NCBI GenBank assembly: GCA_963801185.1
Contig: CAWDDW010000003.1
Span: 1,364,001-1,428,000, forward strand
Source of the DNA: Palsa-601 sp963801185
GTDB lineage: Bacteria; Actinomycetota; Acidimicrobiia; Acidimicrobiales; Bog-793
Length of the DNA stretch: 64,000 nucleotides
Direction of reading: 5' to 3'
Shown: one piece after another, positions 35,177-43,202 of the stretch
Position numbering within the stretch: position 1 is the stretch's first letter
Layout of the letters: every line of letters begins with the position of its first letter
The notes under the pieces: model-generated
Told to the model about the DNA's origin: nothing
What the model saw: only the letters and a program-made list of their open reading frames with translations
The model's database searches: none
Made by a program: the position numbers and the translations under genes

Positions 35177-35703
35177 CCCGCTGGCGGCCGATCGCCACGA
35201 CCCTGCTATGTCTCATCGGCCTGGGCCTCTCGGCGTTCCTCACCTGGGGCCACTACTTCGATCAAGCCGCGATCTCGAGGACCTGCCCCGGAGCGGGCAC
35301 GACCACGGCGATCTGCTGTGGCTGTGTCACGACCAGCGCGGAATCGGTGATCCTCGGGTTGCCGGTCGCGCTCTACGGGCTCCTGTACTTCGTCGCGATG
35401 ACGGTCATGTGCCTGCCCGCGGCGTGGCGGTCGCCGTCGATGTGGCTCGCGAGGGCGCGCCTTTCGATGAACATCGCCGGCATCGGTTTCGTCTTGTACC
35501 TCGTGAGCGTCGAGTTGCTGCAAGTGCACAAGATCTGCCTGTACTGCACAGGCGTTCACATCGTTCAGTTCGCCCTCTTCCTCCTCGTCATCACGGGTTG
35601 GTACGACACCGGCTACGCGCAACTCGGCTACGGGGGCGGCGACGACGATCAGTACGAGGACGAGGCTCCTGCGACGGCCTCGGGGGATCTAGTAGATGCC
35701 TGA
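35173..35703 (+). CDS. Vitamin K epoxide reductase (VKOR) family protein
   Basis: 176-residue membrane oxidoreductase that passes electrons from thiol partners to quinone. Four helices; the redox pair is KICLYCTGVHIVQF in the last helix, the loop cysteines are in ICCGCVTTSAES, and the conserved SVILGLPVALYGLLYF region follows. The C-terminal 35 residues are acidic and cytoplasmic. ATG overlaps the DUF929 stop, so DUF929 is the expected thiol partner. Confidence 0.88.
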   Translation: MTRWRPIATTLLCLIGLGLSAFLTWGHYFDQAAISRTCPGAGTTTAICCGCVTTSAESVILGLPVALYGLLYFVAMTVMCLPAAWRSPSMWLARARLSMNIAGIGFVLYLVSVELLQVHKICLYCTGVHIVQFALFLLVITGWYDTGYAQLGYGGGDDDQYEDEAPATASGDLVDA

Positions 35704-36279
35704 TAACGGGGCACCCTGCGCTGAGCGCCACTCTCCGGCTCCCAGGCGATAGAGCACATGGCTCCGGAGCGGGTGTCCCTCGGCGATACGGGGATGCTCG
35801 AAGTCGTCGTCGGGATCTCGGTGCATGCCGATCTTCTCCATCACGCGCCGTGAGCGCCCGTTAACCGTCGAGGTGAACGACACGATCTCGCTGAGCCCAC
35901 ACACGAGGTAACCGAACTCGAGGGTGGCAAGGGCGGCCTCGGGGGCATAGCCACGGCCCCACGCCGCCGCCGCCAGCCGCCAGCCCACCTCGGCCTCTGC
36001 GTGGAACGGAAGGGCCTGCCCCGCGAGCGAGTGGAGACCGACGAACCCGACGAAGCGGGGGCCGTCTTTCACCTCGACGGCCCACAGGCCGTAGCCGTCC
36101 CTCTCGAATGCGGAGTCCGCCCGGTCCGCGAGTGCATCGGACTCCTCGCGCCCGAGCTCTTCTGGGAAGAACTCCATGACTCGCGGCTCGGCGTTCATCG
36201 CTGCGAACGGCTCGAGGTCTTCCTCGCGCCAGCGCCTGAGAACCAGGCGCACGGTCTCTAGCTCAGGGCCCTTGCTCAT
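35689..36279 (-). CDS. GNAT-family N-acetyltransferase (RimJ/RimL-like)
   Basis: About 196 residues from ATG 36279. The acetyl-CoA site is GWRLAAAAWGRGYAPEAALA, preceded by ETVRLVLRRWREEDLEPFAA and followed by VSFTSTVNGRSRRVMEKIGM, the order of the RimJ/L subgroup. Substrate may be a ribosomal or other protein N-terminus or a small amine. The 3' end overlaps the VKOR gene on the other strand by 15 bases. Confidence 0.88.
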   Translation of the reverse strand: MSKGPELETVRLVLRRWREEDLEPFAAMNAEPRVMEFFPEELGREESDALADRADSAFERDGYGLWAVEVKDGPRFVGFVGLHSLAGQALPFHAEAEVGWRLAAAAWGRGYAPEAALATLEFGYLVCGLSEIVSFTSTVNGRSRRVMEKIGMHRDPDDDFEHPRIAEGHPLRSHVLYRLGAGEWRSAQGAPLSGIY

Positions 36280-36311
36280 GACTCTCTCGCCGCAACGTAC
36301 CATCGGGCAAG

Positions 36312-36599
36312 ATGATCGGCGCCCTCGAGATCGAGCTCCACTTCCCGGCCGCGCGCTCTTTGAAGGAGAAACGCTCCCTCCTCCGCCCGATCATCGACAC
36401 CTCACGATCGCGCTACCGCGTCGCCATCGCCGAGATCGGCCACCAGGACTTGCATCAACGAGCGCTCCTCGAAGTGGCGGCCGTGGCCGCCGCCGCTCAC
36501 GTCATCACAGCGGAGCTCGACGCGGTCGAGCGGCTCGTCTGGTCCTCGCCCGGTCTCGAGGTCGTCTCGGCCCGGCGCTGGTGGTCGGACGGCGAATGA
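36312..36599 (+). CDS. DUF503 (YlxP-like) protein
   Basis: 95 residues. LEIELHFPAARSLKEKRSLL and RYRVAIAEIGHQDLHQRALL are the hallmark blocks of DUF503, a small ferredoxin-fold family often found near rbfA and of unknown function. Here it is isolated from rbfA. TACCAT (36298-36303) lies 8 bases before the ATG with no ribosome site. Confidence 0.85.
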   Translation: MIGALEIELHFPAARSLKEKRSLLRPIIDTSRSRYRVAIAEIGHQDLHQRALLEVAAVAAAAHVITAELDAVERLVWSSPGLEVVSARRWWSDGE

Positions 36600-36608
36600 G
36601 GCTTTCCT

Positions 36609-37979
36609 TCAGTCGATCCAGACGGTCTTCGAGACGGCGAACTCCCGTATCCCTGGAGCAGACAGCTCTCGGCCGTATCCCGACCGCTTCTCGCCCCCGA
36701 AGGGGAGGTCGTAGTAGGAGGTCGTCATCCAGTTGACGAACACCATGCCCGCCTCGATGCCCTCGATGAAACGCCTCTGCTCGGTCTCGTCCTCGGTCCA
36801 GGCATTGGAGCCCAGAGCGAAGTCCGAGTCGTTCGCGAGGGCGATCGCCTCTTCGATGTCGCCCACCCGGTACATCGATGCCACGGGCCCGAAGATCTCC
36901 TCGCGGTAGATGCGCATCTGCTTCGTTATCTCGGTGACCACCGTCGGCGGGTAGTACCAGCCCGGCCCGTCGAGACGCTCACCTCCGCAGAGGACCTTGG
37001 CGCCCTTTGAGACCGCGTCCTCGACCTGCTCCGCCACCTCGTCAAGCCCAGCCGGAGTGGCGATTGGGCCGACGTCCGTCGCCGAGTCGAGCGGGTCGCC
37101 GACGACGAGTGCTGACATCGCGTCGGTATAGCGTTCGATGTACTCGTCCGCGACCTGCTCGTGCAGGATGAACCGCTTGGCGGCGATGCACGATTGCCCA
37201 TTGTTCTGTACCCGCGCCCTGACCCCCACCTCGACAGCCCTCGCAAGATCAGCCGAGGGCATCACGATGAAGGGGTCGGAGCCGCCGAGCTCGAGAACGG
37301 TCTTCTTGATCTCGTGGCCGGCGACTGAAGCGACGGCCCTGCCCGCTCCCTCGCTCCCTGTGAGGGTGGCCGCCTTCACGCGCGGATCGCGGAGTACGGC
37401 CTCGACCTGGCCGGCGCCGATGAGGAGCGTCTGGAACGCCCCCGCCGGCAGGCCTGCGCGCCGGCAGACGTCCTCGAGGTACAGCGCCGTCTGGGGCACG
37501 TTCGAAGCGTGCTTCAGCAAACCCACGTTGCCGAGCATGAGTGCCGGGGCTGCGAAGCGCACGACTTGCCACAGCGGGTAATTCCAGGGCATGACGGCGA
37601 GAACTGCCCCGAGCGGCTGATAGGTGACATAGGAGCGCTTCTTCGCGCCGGCGGTCGGTACCTCCTCGTCTGCGAGGAGCGCCTCGGCGTGCTCGGCGAA
37701 GTAACGGAACCCCCCGGCGCACTTCCTCACCTCACCCTTGGCCTGCTCCACCGGTTTGCCCATCTCGATGGTCATGGTGCGGGCGAGTTCGTCGACCTCA
37801 GCTTCGAGCAGGTCGGCGATCTTGTTCACGAAAGCAGCTCGCTCGGCGAAGGACGTGGTGCGGTAGTGGTTGAACGTCTCGGCCGCAAGGGCGATCCGGC
37901 GCTCGATCTCGGCGGCGCCGTAGGCCTCGAAGGTCTTAAGCGTCTCGCCCGTTGCGGGGTTGATGGTGGCGATTGGCAC
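36609..37979 (-). CDS. Aldehyde dehydrogenase, succinate-semialdehyde dehydrogenase-like
   Basis: 456-residue NAD(P)-dependent enzyme from GTG 37979. Cofactor and catalytic blocks: VMPWNYPLWQVVRFAAPAL, TGSEGAGRAVAS, the general base Glu in LELGGSDPFIVM, and the nucleophile Cys in QNNGQSCIAAKRF. The short GabD-type length and the NPATGETLKTFEAY start fit the succinate-semialdehyde group, but the aldehyde is not proven. Confidence 0.88.
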   Translation of the reverse strand: MPIATINPATGETLKTFEAYGAAEIERRIALAAETFNHYRTTSFAERAAFVNKIADLLEAEVDELARTMTIEMGKPVEQAKGEVRKCAGGFRYFAEHAEALLADEEVPTAGAKKRSYVTYQPLGAVLAVMPWNYPLWQVVRFAAPALMLGNVGLLKHASNVPQTALYLEDVCRRAGLPAGAFQTLLIGAGQVEAVLRDPRVKAATLTGSEGAGRAVASVAGHEIKKTVLELGGSDPFIVMPSADLARAVEVGVRARVQNNGQSCIAAKRFILHEQVADEYIERYTDAMSALVVGDPLDSATDVGPIATPAGLDEVAEQVEDAVSKGAKVLCGGERLDGPGWYYPPTVVTEITKQMRIYREEIFGPVASMYRVGDIEEAIALANDSDFALGSNAWTEDETEQRRFIEGIEAGMVFVNWMTTSYYDLPFGGEKRSGYGRELSAPGIREFAVSKTVWID

Positions 37980-38057
37980 GGCAACGTTCTATCGCCAGAT
38001 CAGCTCCGGCGCTCACCGGTCTCCCAGGCGACCCAGGATGATCGGTACCATCGGGAC

Positions 38058-38342
38058 GTGAGCGACACCGAACCGATCGCAGTGGAATCACCCCCGACCT
38101 CACTGGCGGTCGACGAGCGTGGCGCCAGCCTCGCAGCAGCCGAGCGACGCCTGGACGACGTCGAGGCGGCACTCGAGCGCCTCGAACAGGGCTCCTACGG
38201 GCGGTGCGGGTCCTGCGGCTCTCCGATAGCCGACCGCACCCTCGACGCCGACCCGCTGGCTACGACATGCGATAGCTGCCAGAGCGCGTTCGCCGGGTCT
38301 CGGCGCTCAGGAGCCGAGAGCGGGCGCGAGAGAGGGAAGTGA
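38058..38342 (+). CDS. DksA/TraR C4-type zinc-finger protein
   Basis: 94 residues from GTG 38058. A helical ERRLDDVEAALERLEQGSYG segment leads into CGSCGSPIADRTLDADPLAT and TCDSC, the four-Cys finger of the DksA/TraR family. It lacks the long coiled-coil tip of DksA, so an RNA polymerase role is uncertain. TACCAT (38046-38051) lies 6 bases before the start. Followed after one base by the MoaD-like gene. Confidence 0.82.
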   Translation: MSDTEPIAVESPPTSLAVDERGASLAAAERRLDDVEAALERLEQGSYGRCGSCGSPIADRTLDADPLATTCDSCQSAFAGSRRSGAESGRERGK

Positions 38343-38343
38343 C

Positions 38344-38580
38344 GTGGCCACGGTGCGTTTTTTCGCGCAGGCCAAGGACGCCGCCGGGTGCCGGACCGCC
38401 ACGATCGAGGGTGAGACCGTCGCGGAAGTGCTCGAGGCGGCGAGTGAGCGGTTCGGCTCTCATCTCGCCCAGGTCATCGAGATCAGCGCGATCTGGTGCA
38501 ACGGCGAATTCGCTCCACCGGACCAGCGGGTGGGCGACTCCGACGAAGTGGCGGTCCTCCCACCGGTGTCCGGCGGCTGA
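38344..38580 (+). CDS. MoaD/ThiS-family sulfur carrier protein
   Basis: 78-residue ubiquitin-fold protein starting at GTG 38344 and ending in the activatable Gly-Gly (VLPPVSGG). Members carry sulfur as a C-terminal thiocarboxylate for molybdopterin, thiamine or other pathways. VRFFAQAKDAAG at the start is MoaD-like. No moaE or E1-like enzyme lies nearby. Convergent with sodN. Confidence 0.85.
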   Translation: MATVRFFAQAKDAAGCRTATIEGETVAEVLEAASERFGSHLAQVIEISAIWCNGEFAPPDQRVGDSDEVAVLPPVSGG

Positions 38581-38594
38581 GGAGACCCCTTTGG

Positions 38595-38616
38595 GGCCGG
38601 CCGGACTCAGCCGGCC
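38595..38616. terminator. Possible bidirectional terminator between the MoaD-like gene and sodN
   Basis: Perfect 7-bp stem GGCCGGC (38595-38601) and GCCGGCC (38610-38616) with an 8-base loop, placed between converging genes and overlapping the sodN stop. A second small hairpin, CCCC TTT GGGG, abuts it. There is no real T tract, so efficiency is doubtful. Confidence 0.35.
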
Positions 38617-39025
38617 TTCGTCTCCCAGAAGATGCGGTCGATCTCGCCGATGTCGGTGATCAGGTCGTCGGCAACCGAGGCATCGTTCGTCTTCTTCGCC
38701 GCTCCTGCGGCCTTCGTGGCCTTCCAGAAGCGTCGTGCAGTTCGGGGTGCTTCACGAGGTGCTCGGGCTTGAAGTAGTCCGTCCACAGCACCCAGAGGTG
38801 ATGCTTCACGAGGTCGGCTCGCTCTTCTTTGATGAACGTCGCCCGCTCGCGGAAGACCGGGTCGTCGGAGGCGTTGAACTTGTCCATGCAGGCCTTTACG
38901 GACTCTGCTTCGATGCGAGCCTGCGCCGGGTCGTATACCCCACAGGGGAGGTCACAGTGGGCGTGAGCTGTGCGAGGCTCGCTCAACCGGTCGAGACTCG
39001 AGAGCAGTCGGGAGGTGAACGACAT
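38607..39025 (-). CDS. sodN: Nickel superoxide dismutase precursor, with frameshift
   Basis: Converts superoxide to oxygen and peroxide using nickel. The nickel hook is plain after a short propeptide: HCDLPCGVYDPAQARIE, where maturation exposes the His. Helical blocks HLWVLWTDYFKPEHLVKHPE follow. The frame slips by one missing base near 38731; in the repaired frame RFWKATKAAGAAKK and IGEIDRIFWETKAG complete the usual C-terminus to TGA 38607. AAGGAG stands 8 bases before ATG 39025. Divergent from its maturation protease. Confidence 0.9.
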
Positions 39026-39063
39026 TGGCCTGTCTCCTTGGTCGGAAGGGTAACGGGAGGGTA

Positions 39064-39484
39064 GTGGCCTCACCCTATCCCTGGGGTGCTGGTCATCGGT
39101 CGGCCGCGGGCAGGTTTGTCCTACTCGCCGTCGCGGCGGCCGCGGTTACGTGCGCACGGCGAGTGAGGCCCGTCTTCCGCGTCCACATCGACGGGTTGTC
39201 GATGGTGCCCGAGCTTCGCCCCCGGTGACCGTCTGCTGGCGGTGAAGCTCCCGGTCCTCGAGCCCGGCGACATCGTCGTGTTCGCGGATCCCGAGGAGAT
39301 GGAGCGGTACCTGATAAAGCGCGTGACACGTCTTCACGCCGAGACCATCGAAGTCGAAGGCGACAACGCCGCTGCCAGCCGCGACTCGCGCTGCTTCGGC
39401 CCCATCTCGCGACGCCAGGTGCTCGGGCGGGTCCTCTACCGGTACCACCCTGCAGAGCGAGCAGGGCGCCTCGCCAGGCGATGA
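39064..39484 (+). CDS. sodX: Nickel-SOD maturation protease (signal-peptidase-like SodX), with frameshift
   Basis: S26-type protease that trims the SodN propeptide. Catalytic Ser lies in VHIDGLSMVPEL and Lys in EMERYLIKRVTRL; EVEGDNAAASRDSR is the usual third box. The frame breaks at a five-C run (39219-39223): removing one C gives LRPGDRLLAVKLPVLEPGD. Start is uncertain; GTG 39064 is suggested. Position divergent to sodN, as in Streptomyces, supports the call. Confidence 0.85.
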
Positions 39485-39576
39485 GCCAGGTCCGGCCCCC
39501 GGGCTGATGCGGTCAGCGAGCAGGTACGATGGGAGAAGCAGCAGGTAGGAGTGCGCGGGGTGACGGACGGGGTGCC

Positions 39577-40173
39577 ATGAGCCTTACAGGACAAGACCTG
39601 AACGAGCTTTGCTCGGAGAACTACCTGGACGGCCTCGCGGGTGCGTCGGTGAGCGAGCTGCGGTCGCTGCGCGACGCCTGCCAGCGTGCCGAGGCGGTGC
39701 TGTCGTACCTGCGGCGGGTCATCCAAGGCAATATCGATCTCGTGGTGGCCGAGTCGAAGGTGCGCCAGGACGGCGGTCACAGTGACCTCGGCCGGCTCGT
39801 CGACGAGCTGCCGAGCATCCTGGCGTCGTCCGGACCGCTGGCCGAGGACACCGATCACGTGTCCGTCAGGAGCATCAAGGCAGTGACCCAGATCCTCGAC
39901 CTCCAGCACGACCTCGCCCTCGAGGAGCTCTTGTCCCAAGTCCTCGCCGAGGAGCAGACAAACTCGGCGTTGCCCGGTGGGTTGTTGCCCGGCGCCAATC
40001 TCTGCACGTTCGCGGACGAGGATCTCCGTGCGAGCCTCGCACGCCTTCGGGAGCAGGAGGTCATCCTGTCGAAGAAGCGTCGGATCCTCCACGGCCACAT
40101 AGACGCGATCCAGGCCGCCATCGTCGAGCGCTACAAGTCCGGCGCTGCCGACCCCGACACCCTGCTGTCCTGA
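39577..40173 (+). CDS. RsiG-like c-di-GMP-responsive anti-sigma factor
   Basis: 198 residues forming a long helical hairpin. RsiG of Streptomyces binds c-di-GMP through E-x3-S-x2-R-x3-Q-x3-D on its helices and then holds the sigma factor WhiG. Here the first motif is exact: EAVLSYLRRVIQGNID (E39, S43, R46, Q50, D54). The second, EVILSKKRRILHGHID (E161, S165, R168, H172, D176), has His for Gln. The cognate sigma factor is not in the window. ATG 39577 is chosen because the conserved helix begins soon after. Confidence 0.8.
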   Translation: MSLTGQDLNELCSENYLDGLAGASVSELRSLRDACQRAEAVLSYLRRVIQGNIDLVVAESKVRQDGGHSDLGRLVDELPSILASSGPLAEDTDHVSVRSIKAVTQILDLQHDLALEELLSQVLAEEQTNSALPGGLLPGANLCTFADEDLRASLARLREQEVILSKKRRILHGHIDAIQAAIVERYKSGAADPDTLLS

Positions 40174-40204
40174 AGGCAGCCGGGACGAGATAGCCGACCC
40201 GACC

Positions 40205-40657
40205 ATGGTGAAAGAGATCCCCAACCGCTGGGCTGACCTCGGCGAGTTCATCCGCCAGCAGCGCGAGACCGCCCGGCTGTCCCTCCGGCGCCTTTCGGTT
40301 CTCACCGGTATCTCGAATCCCTACCTCTCCCAGATCGAGCGCGGCCTGCGCAAGCCCTCGGCGGAGATCCTGCAGCAGATAGCCAAGGGCTTGCAGCTCT
40401 CGGCCGAGACGCTGTACGTACGTGCCGGGATCCTCGAGGCCGACTCCGACGAGCACGACCTCGTCCGGAGGATCCGGACCGATCTCCACCTCGACCCGAT
40501 CCAGCGCGAAGCCCTTGTGCGCATCTACCTCTCCTTCCGTCACGAGAACGGTTACGTGGACGTCGTGGAGGACGACGACGCCGAGGACGAGGCTTCCTCC
40601 GATTCCGCCGGCCCCGGCGACGCCAGCTCTGCGAGCGGGCCCGGAAGTGGTCGGTAG
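40205..40657 (+). CDS. XRE-family helix-turn-helix regulator
   Basis: 150 residues. DLGEFIRQQRETARLSLRRL and SNPYLSQIERGLRKPSAEIL form a classical XRE DNA-binding domain at the N-terminus; the second half has a helical segment (DPIQREALVRIYLSFRHE) and an acidic, disordered tail. No ligand domain is evident. It follows the RsiG-like gene by 31 bases and could be in the same operon. Confidence 0.85.
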   Translation: MVKEIPNRWADLGEFIRQQRETARLSLRRLSVLTGISNPYLSQIERGLRKPSAEILQQIAKGLQLSAETLYVRAGILEADSDEHDLVRRIRTDLHLDPIQREALVRIYLSFRHENGYVDVVEDDDAEDEASSDSAGPGDASSASGPGSGR

Positions 40658-40660
40658 TCT
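40655..40660 (+). promoter_or_regulatory. -10 hexamer of mshA (leaderless)
   Basis: TAGTCT ends 7 bases before ATG 40668, inside the last codons of the preceding regulator gene. There is no Shine-Dalgarno sequence, so mshA can be transcribed independently as a leaderless mRNA. Confidence 0.45.
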
Positions 40661-40667
40661 GCCCACG

Positions 40668-41954
40668 ATGCGCCGGCTCGCAGTTCTCTCGCTGCACACG
40701 TCTCCTCTCGCCCAGCCGGGGACGGGGGACGGTGGCGGAATGAACGTCTACGTCCGCGAGCTGTCGGCCGCGCTCGCCCGCCACGGCGTCTTCTGCGACG
40801 TCTACACCCGGCGAGACTCGGTCTTGGCGCCCGACACCGTCTTCGTCGAGCCGGGATTCGAGGTTCACCACGTCACGGCCGGCCCACCCGGCCCGATCCC
40901 GAAAGAGCACCTCTTCGAACATGTCGAGGAGTTCACCGAGGGCGTCATCGATCACCTGACCGGCGTTGCTCCTCGCCCTCGCTCGCCTGGCCTCTCGCAC
41001 TTCGGCGATCTTGAGGACGTGCCCGGAGCGATCCACGCCAACTACTGGCTCTCAGGCGTTGCCGGCCACGAGATCAAACACCGGCTCGGGCTTCCACTCG
41101 TCTCGACCTTCCACACCCTCGATCGCGTCAAAGCCGAGGCGAGCCCCGAGGAGGCCGAGGAGGCCGCGACGGGTCGGCGAGCCCGCATCGAGGCGGGGAT
41201 CATCGGCTGCTCGGATGCGCTCTGCGCCTCCTGCAGCGTCGAGCTCGACCAGCTCGTCGTCCTGTACGGCGCGAATCCAGGCCGAATCGAGATCGTGCCC
41301 CCCGGCGTCGACCACGCCTACTTTTCCCCGGGGGACCGGACCTACGCGAGGCGAGCCCTCGGGCTCGACAGCGCCGGGCCGCTCCTGTTGTACGTCGGCC
41401 GCATCCAGCCGTTGAAGGGAGCCGACGTCGCCGTCGGGGCGCTCGCAGAGCTGCACCGTGCCGGTATGACCGACGCACGCCTCGTCATCGTCGGAGGCCC
41501 GAGCGGTCCACACGGCGAGGATGAGGTAGCGGCGCTGCACGAGCAGGTGCGCGAGGCGGGGCTGGCACGACGGGTGGGCTTCTGGGCGCCTCAGCCGCAT
41601 GAGCTCCTCTCGACCTTCTACCGGGCGGCGGACTGTTGCATCGTGCCTTCGCGCTCTGAGTCGTTCGGCCTGGTGGCGCTCGAGGCGGCAGCATGCGGGA
41701 TCCCGGTCGTAGCGGCCGCGGTGGGGGGCCTCACGACCCTCGTCGAGGACGGGGAGACGGGCTACCTCGTGGAACCGGGGGACGCCGAGGGTTTCGCCCG
41801 GCACGTCGAGGAGATCGTGGCCGACCGGGAGCTGCGCGAGCGCCTCGGCAAGGGAGCGGCAGAGATGGCGGCCGGGTACACCTGGGCGACTGCGGCGGGG
41901 GCGCTCTCGAAGCTGTACCGGGAGCTCACGACAAGGGAGCTCGTCGAGTGCTGA
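40668..41954 (+). CDS. mshA: D-inositol-3-phosphate glycosyltransferase MshA
   Basis: First enzyme of mycothiol synthesis, adding GlcNAc from UDP-GlcNAc to inositol-3-phosphate. 428 residues. LHTSPLAQPGTGDGGGMNVY is the MshA signature; FHTLDRVKAE, PPGVDHAYFSPG, YVGRIQPLKGADVAVGALAE and RSESFGLVALEAAACGIPVV (EX7E) follow in GT4 order. It indicates a mycothiol-using actinobacterium. Followed after 10 bases by proC. Confidence 0.92.
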   Translation: MRRLAVLSLHTSPLAQPGTGDGGGMNVYVRELSAALARHGVFCDVYTRRDSVLAPDTVFVEPGFEVHHVTAGPPGPIPKEHLFEHVEEFTEGVIDHLTGVAPRPRSPGLSHFGDLEDVPGAIHANYWLSGVAGHEIKHRLGLPLVSTFHTLDRVKAEASPEEAEEAATGRRARIEAGIIGCSDALCASCSVELDQLVVLYGANPGRIEIVPPGVDHAYFSPGDRTYARRALGLDSAGPLLLYVGRIQPLKGADVAVGALAELHRAGMTDARLVIVGGPSGPHGEDEVAALHEQVREAGLARRVGFWAPQPHELLSTFYRAADCCIVPSRSESFGLVALEAAACGIPVVAAAVGGLTTLVEDGETGYLVEPGDAEGFARHVEEIVADRELRERLGKGAAEMAAGYTWATAAGALSKLYRELTTRELVEC

Positions 41955-41964
41955 GCGAGCGGCC

Positions 41965-42762
41965 GTGACGCGGCTTTGCATCGTCGGCGGTGGACGGATG
42001 GGTCAGGCCCTCATCGGCGGCCTGCTCCGCTCGGGCTGGATCGAGCCCGACGAGCTGGTCGTCGCAGAGACCCATGCCGACACCCGCAAGGACCTCGAGG
42101 AGCGCTTCTCGGGAGTGCAGGTCACAGACCGGCCTGTTGCATCCAATTCGGCCGTCCTCGCGGTGAAGCCGTCCGATGCAGCAGCAGCATCAGCAGCGAT
42201 CGCCGAGCAGGGCACCGGCCGCATCGTGTCGATCGTCGCGGGTGTCCGCATCGCCGAGCTCGAGTCGTGGCTGGGCACGACGACGGCGGTGTTCCGTGCG
42301 ATGCCGAACATGCCTGCGGTGCTCGGTGCGGCGGCGTCGGCTCTCGCCGGCGGCAGCAGGGCTAGCGAGGATGACTACGCCTGGGCCGAGGCCGTGCTCT
42401 CCTCGATCGGAGTCGTCGCCCGCGTTCCCGAGCACCTGCTCGACGCCGTCACAGGTCTGTCAGGGTCGGGCCCTGCCTATGTGTTCGTGCTGGCCGAGGC
42501 GATGGTCGAGGCGGGCGTCGGCCAAGGGCTCGACCGCGAGGTGAGCCGGCTGCTCACTTATCAGACGCTGCTAGGGGCTGCCCGCCTGCTCACCGAGCTC
42601 GGCGAGCACCCCGAGCAGCTTCGTGCGCGAGTGACCTCACCCGGGGGCACGACGGTGGCGGGTGTCCGTGAGCTGGAGCGCAGTGGCTTTCGCTCGGCCG
42701 TGATCGAGGCGGTCACCGCGGCTGCGGACAGGGCCCGTGAACTGGGAGAACCTGGAAGCTGA
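41965..42762 (+). CDS. proC: Pyrroline-5-carboxylate reductase
   Basis: Last step of proline synthesis, NADPH-dependent. 265 residues from GTG 41965. Rossmann motif CIVGGGRMGQALIGGLL; FRAMPNMPAVLGAAASAL; and the signature LSGSGPAYVFVLAEAMVEAG with VTSPGGTTVAGVRELE near the end. Precedes a conserved small HTH gene, an arrangement shared with mycobacteria. Confidence 0.93.
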   Translation: MTRLCIVGGGRMGQALIGGLLRSGWIEPDELVVAETHADTRKDLEERFSGVQVTDRPVASNSAVLAVKPSDAAAASAAIAEQGTGRIVSIVAGVRIAELESWLGTTTAVFRAMPNMPAVLGAAASALAGGSRASEDDYAWAEAVLSSIGVVARVPEHLLDAVTGLSGSGPAYVFVLAEAMVEAGVGQGLDREVSRLLTYQTLLGAARLLTELGEHPEQLRARVTSPGGTTVAGVRELERSGFRSAVIEAVTAAADRARELGEPGS

Positions 42763-42865
42763 GGCCCGTCAGTCCCCGCGATCGAAGATGACTTGACAGA
42801 CGTCACGCAAGAACCACTTTTCACTTCAGCAACATTGGCGTACAGTCTCCCCTCGGCGGAGAGGG

Positions 42866-43072
42866 GTGATAGATCTGACGACCGTCGATTATGCCAAGGC
42901 GAAGTTCTACACAGTCGCGGAAGTGGCCCAGGTACTGAGGGTCTCCAACATGACCGTATATCGCCTGGTCAACTCAGGGCAGTTACCTGCCGTCCGCGTC
43001 GGGAAGTCCTACCGCTTACGCGAGGAGGACGTGAACCGCTATTTGTCCGAGCGGTTCACCGAAGCCGGCTGA
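42866..43072 (+). CDS. Small helix-turn-helix protein, excisionase/BldC-like
   Basis: 68 residues from GTG 42866, with GGAGAGG just upstream. FYTVAEVAQVLRVSNMTVYR and LPAVRVGKSYRLREEDVNRY form a winged MerR/excisionase-type DNA-binding domain that fills the protein. The same kind of gene follows proC in many actinobacteria. Probably a housekeeping regulator rather than a phage excisionase. Confidence 0.85.
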   Translation: MIDLTTVDYAKAKFYTVAEVAQVLRVSNMTVYRLVNSGQLPAVRVGKSYRLREEDVNRYLSERFTEAG

Positions 43073-43202
43073 CAAAGCTCGGCCCGGGTCCTTCGGCCCG
43101 GTCCCGACAGGTACCAGCGTCTCTGTGTAGGGTTGCGGCCCGGCGCGGTCAGGACGCGCCCGTCATCATGACGCCCGCGCGCTCTGGAGGGTCGACCGGC
43201 AC

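Noticed and set aside
42795..42860. TTGACA-containing sigma-70 promoter for the HTH gene
   Set aside because: TTGACA is present but no convincing -10 at 16-18 bases; left uncalled.
42866..43072. Phage excisionase suggesting a prophage or integrative element near proC
   Set aside because: No integrase, attachment repeats or phage genes nearby; the same HTH gene follows proC in many actinobacteria.
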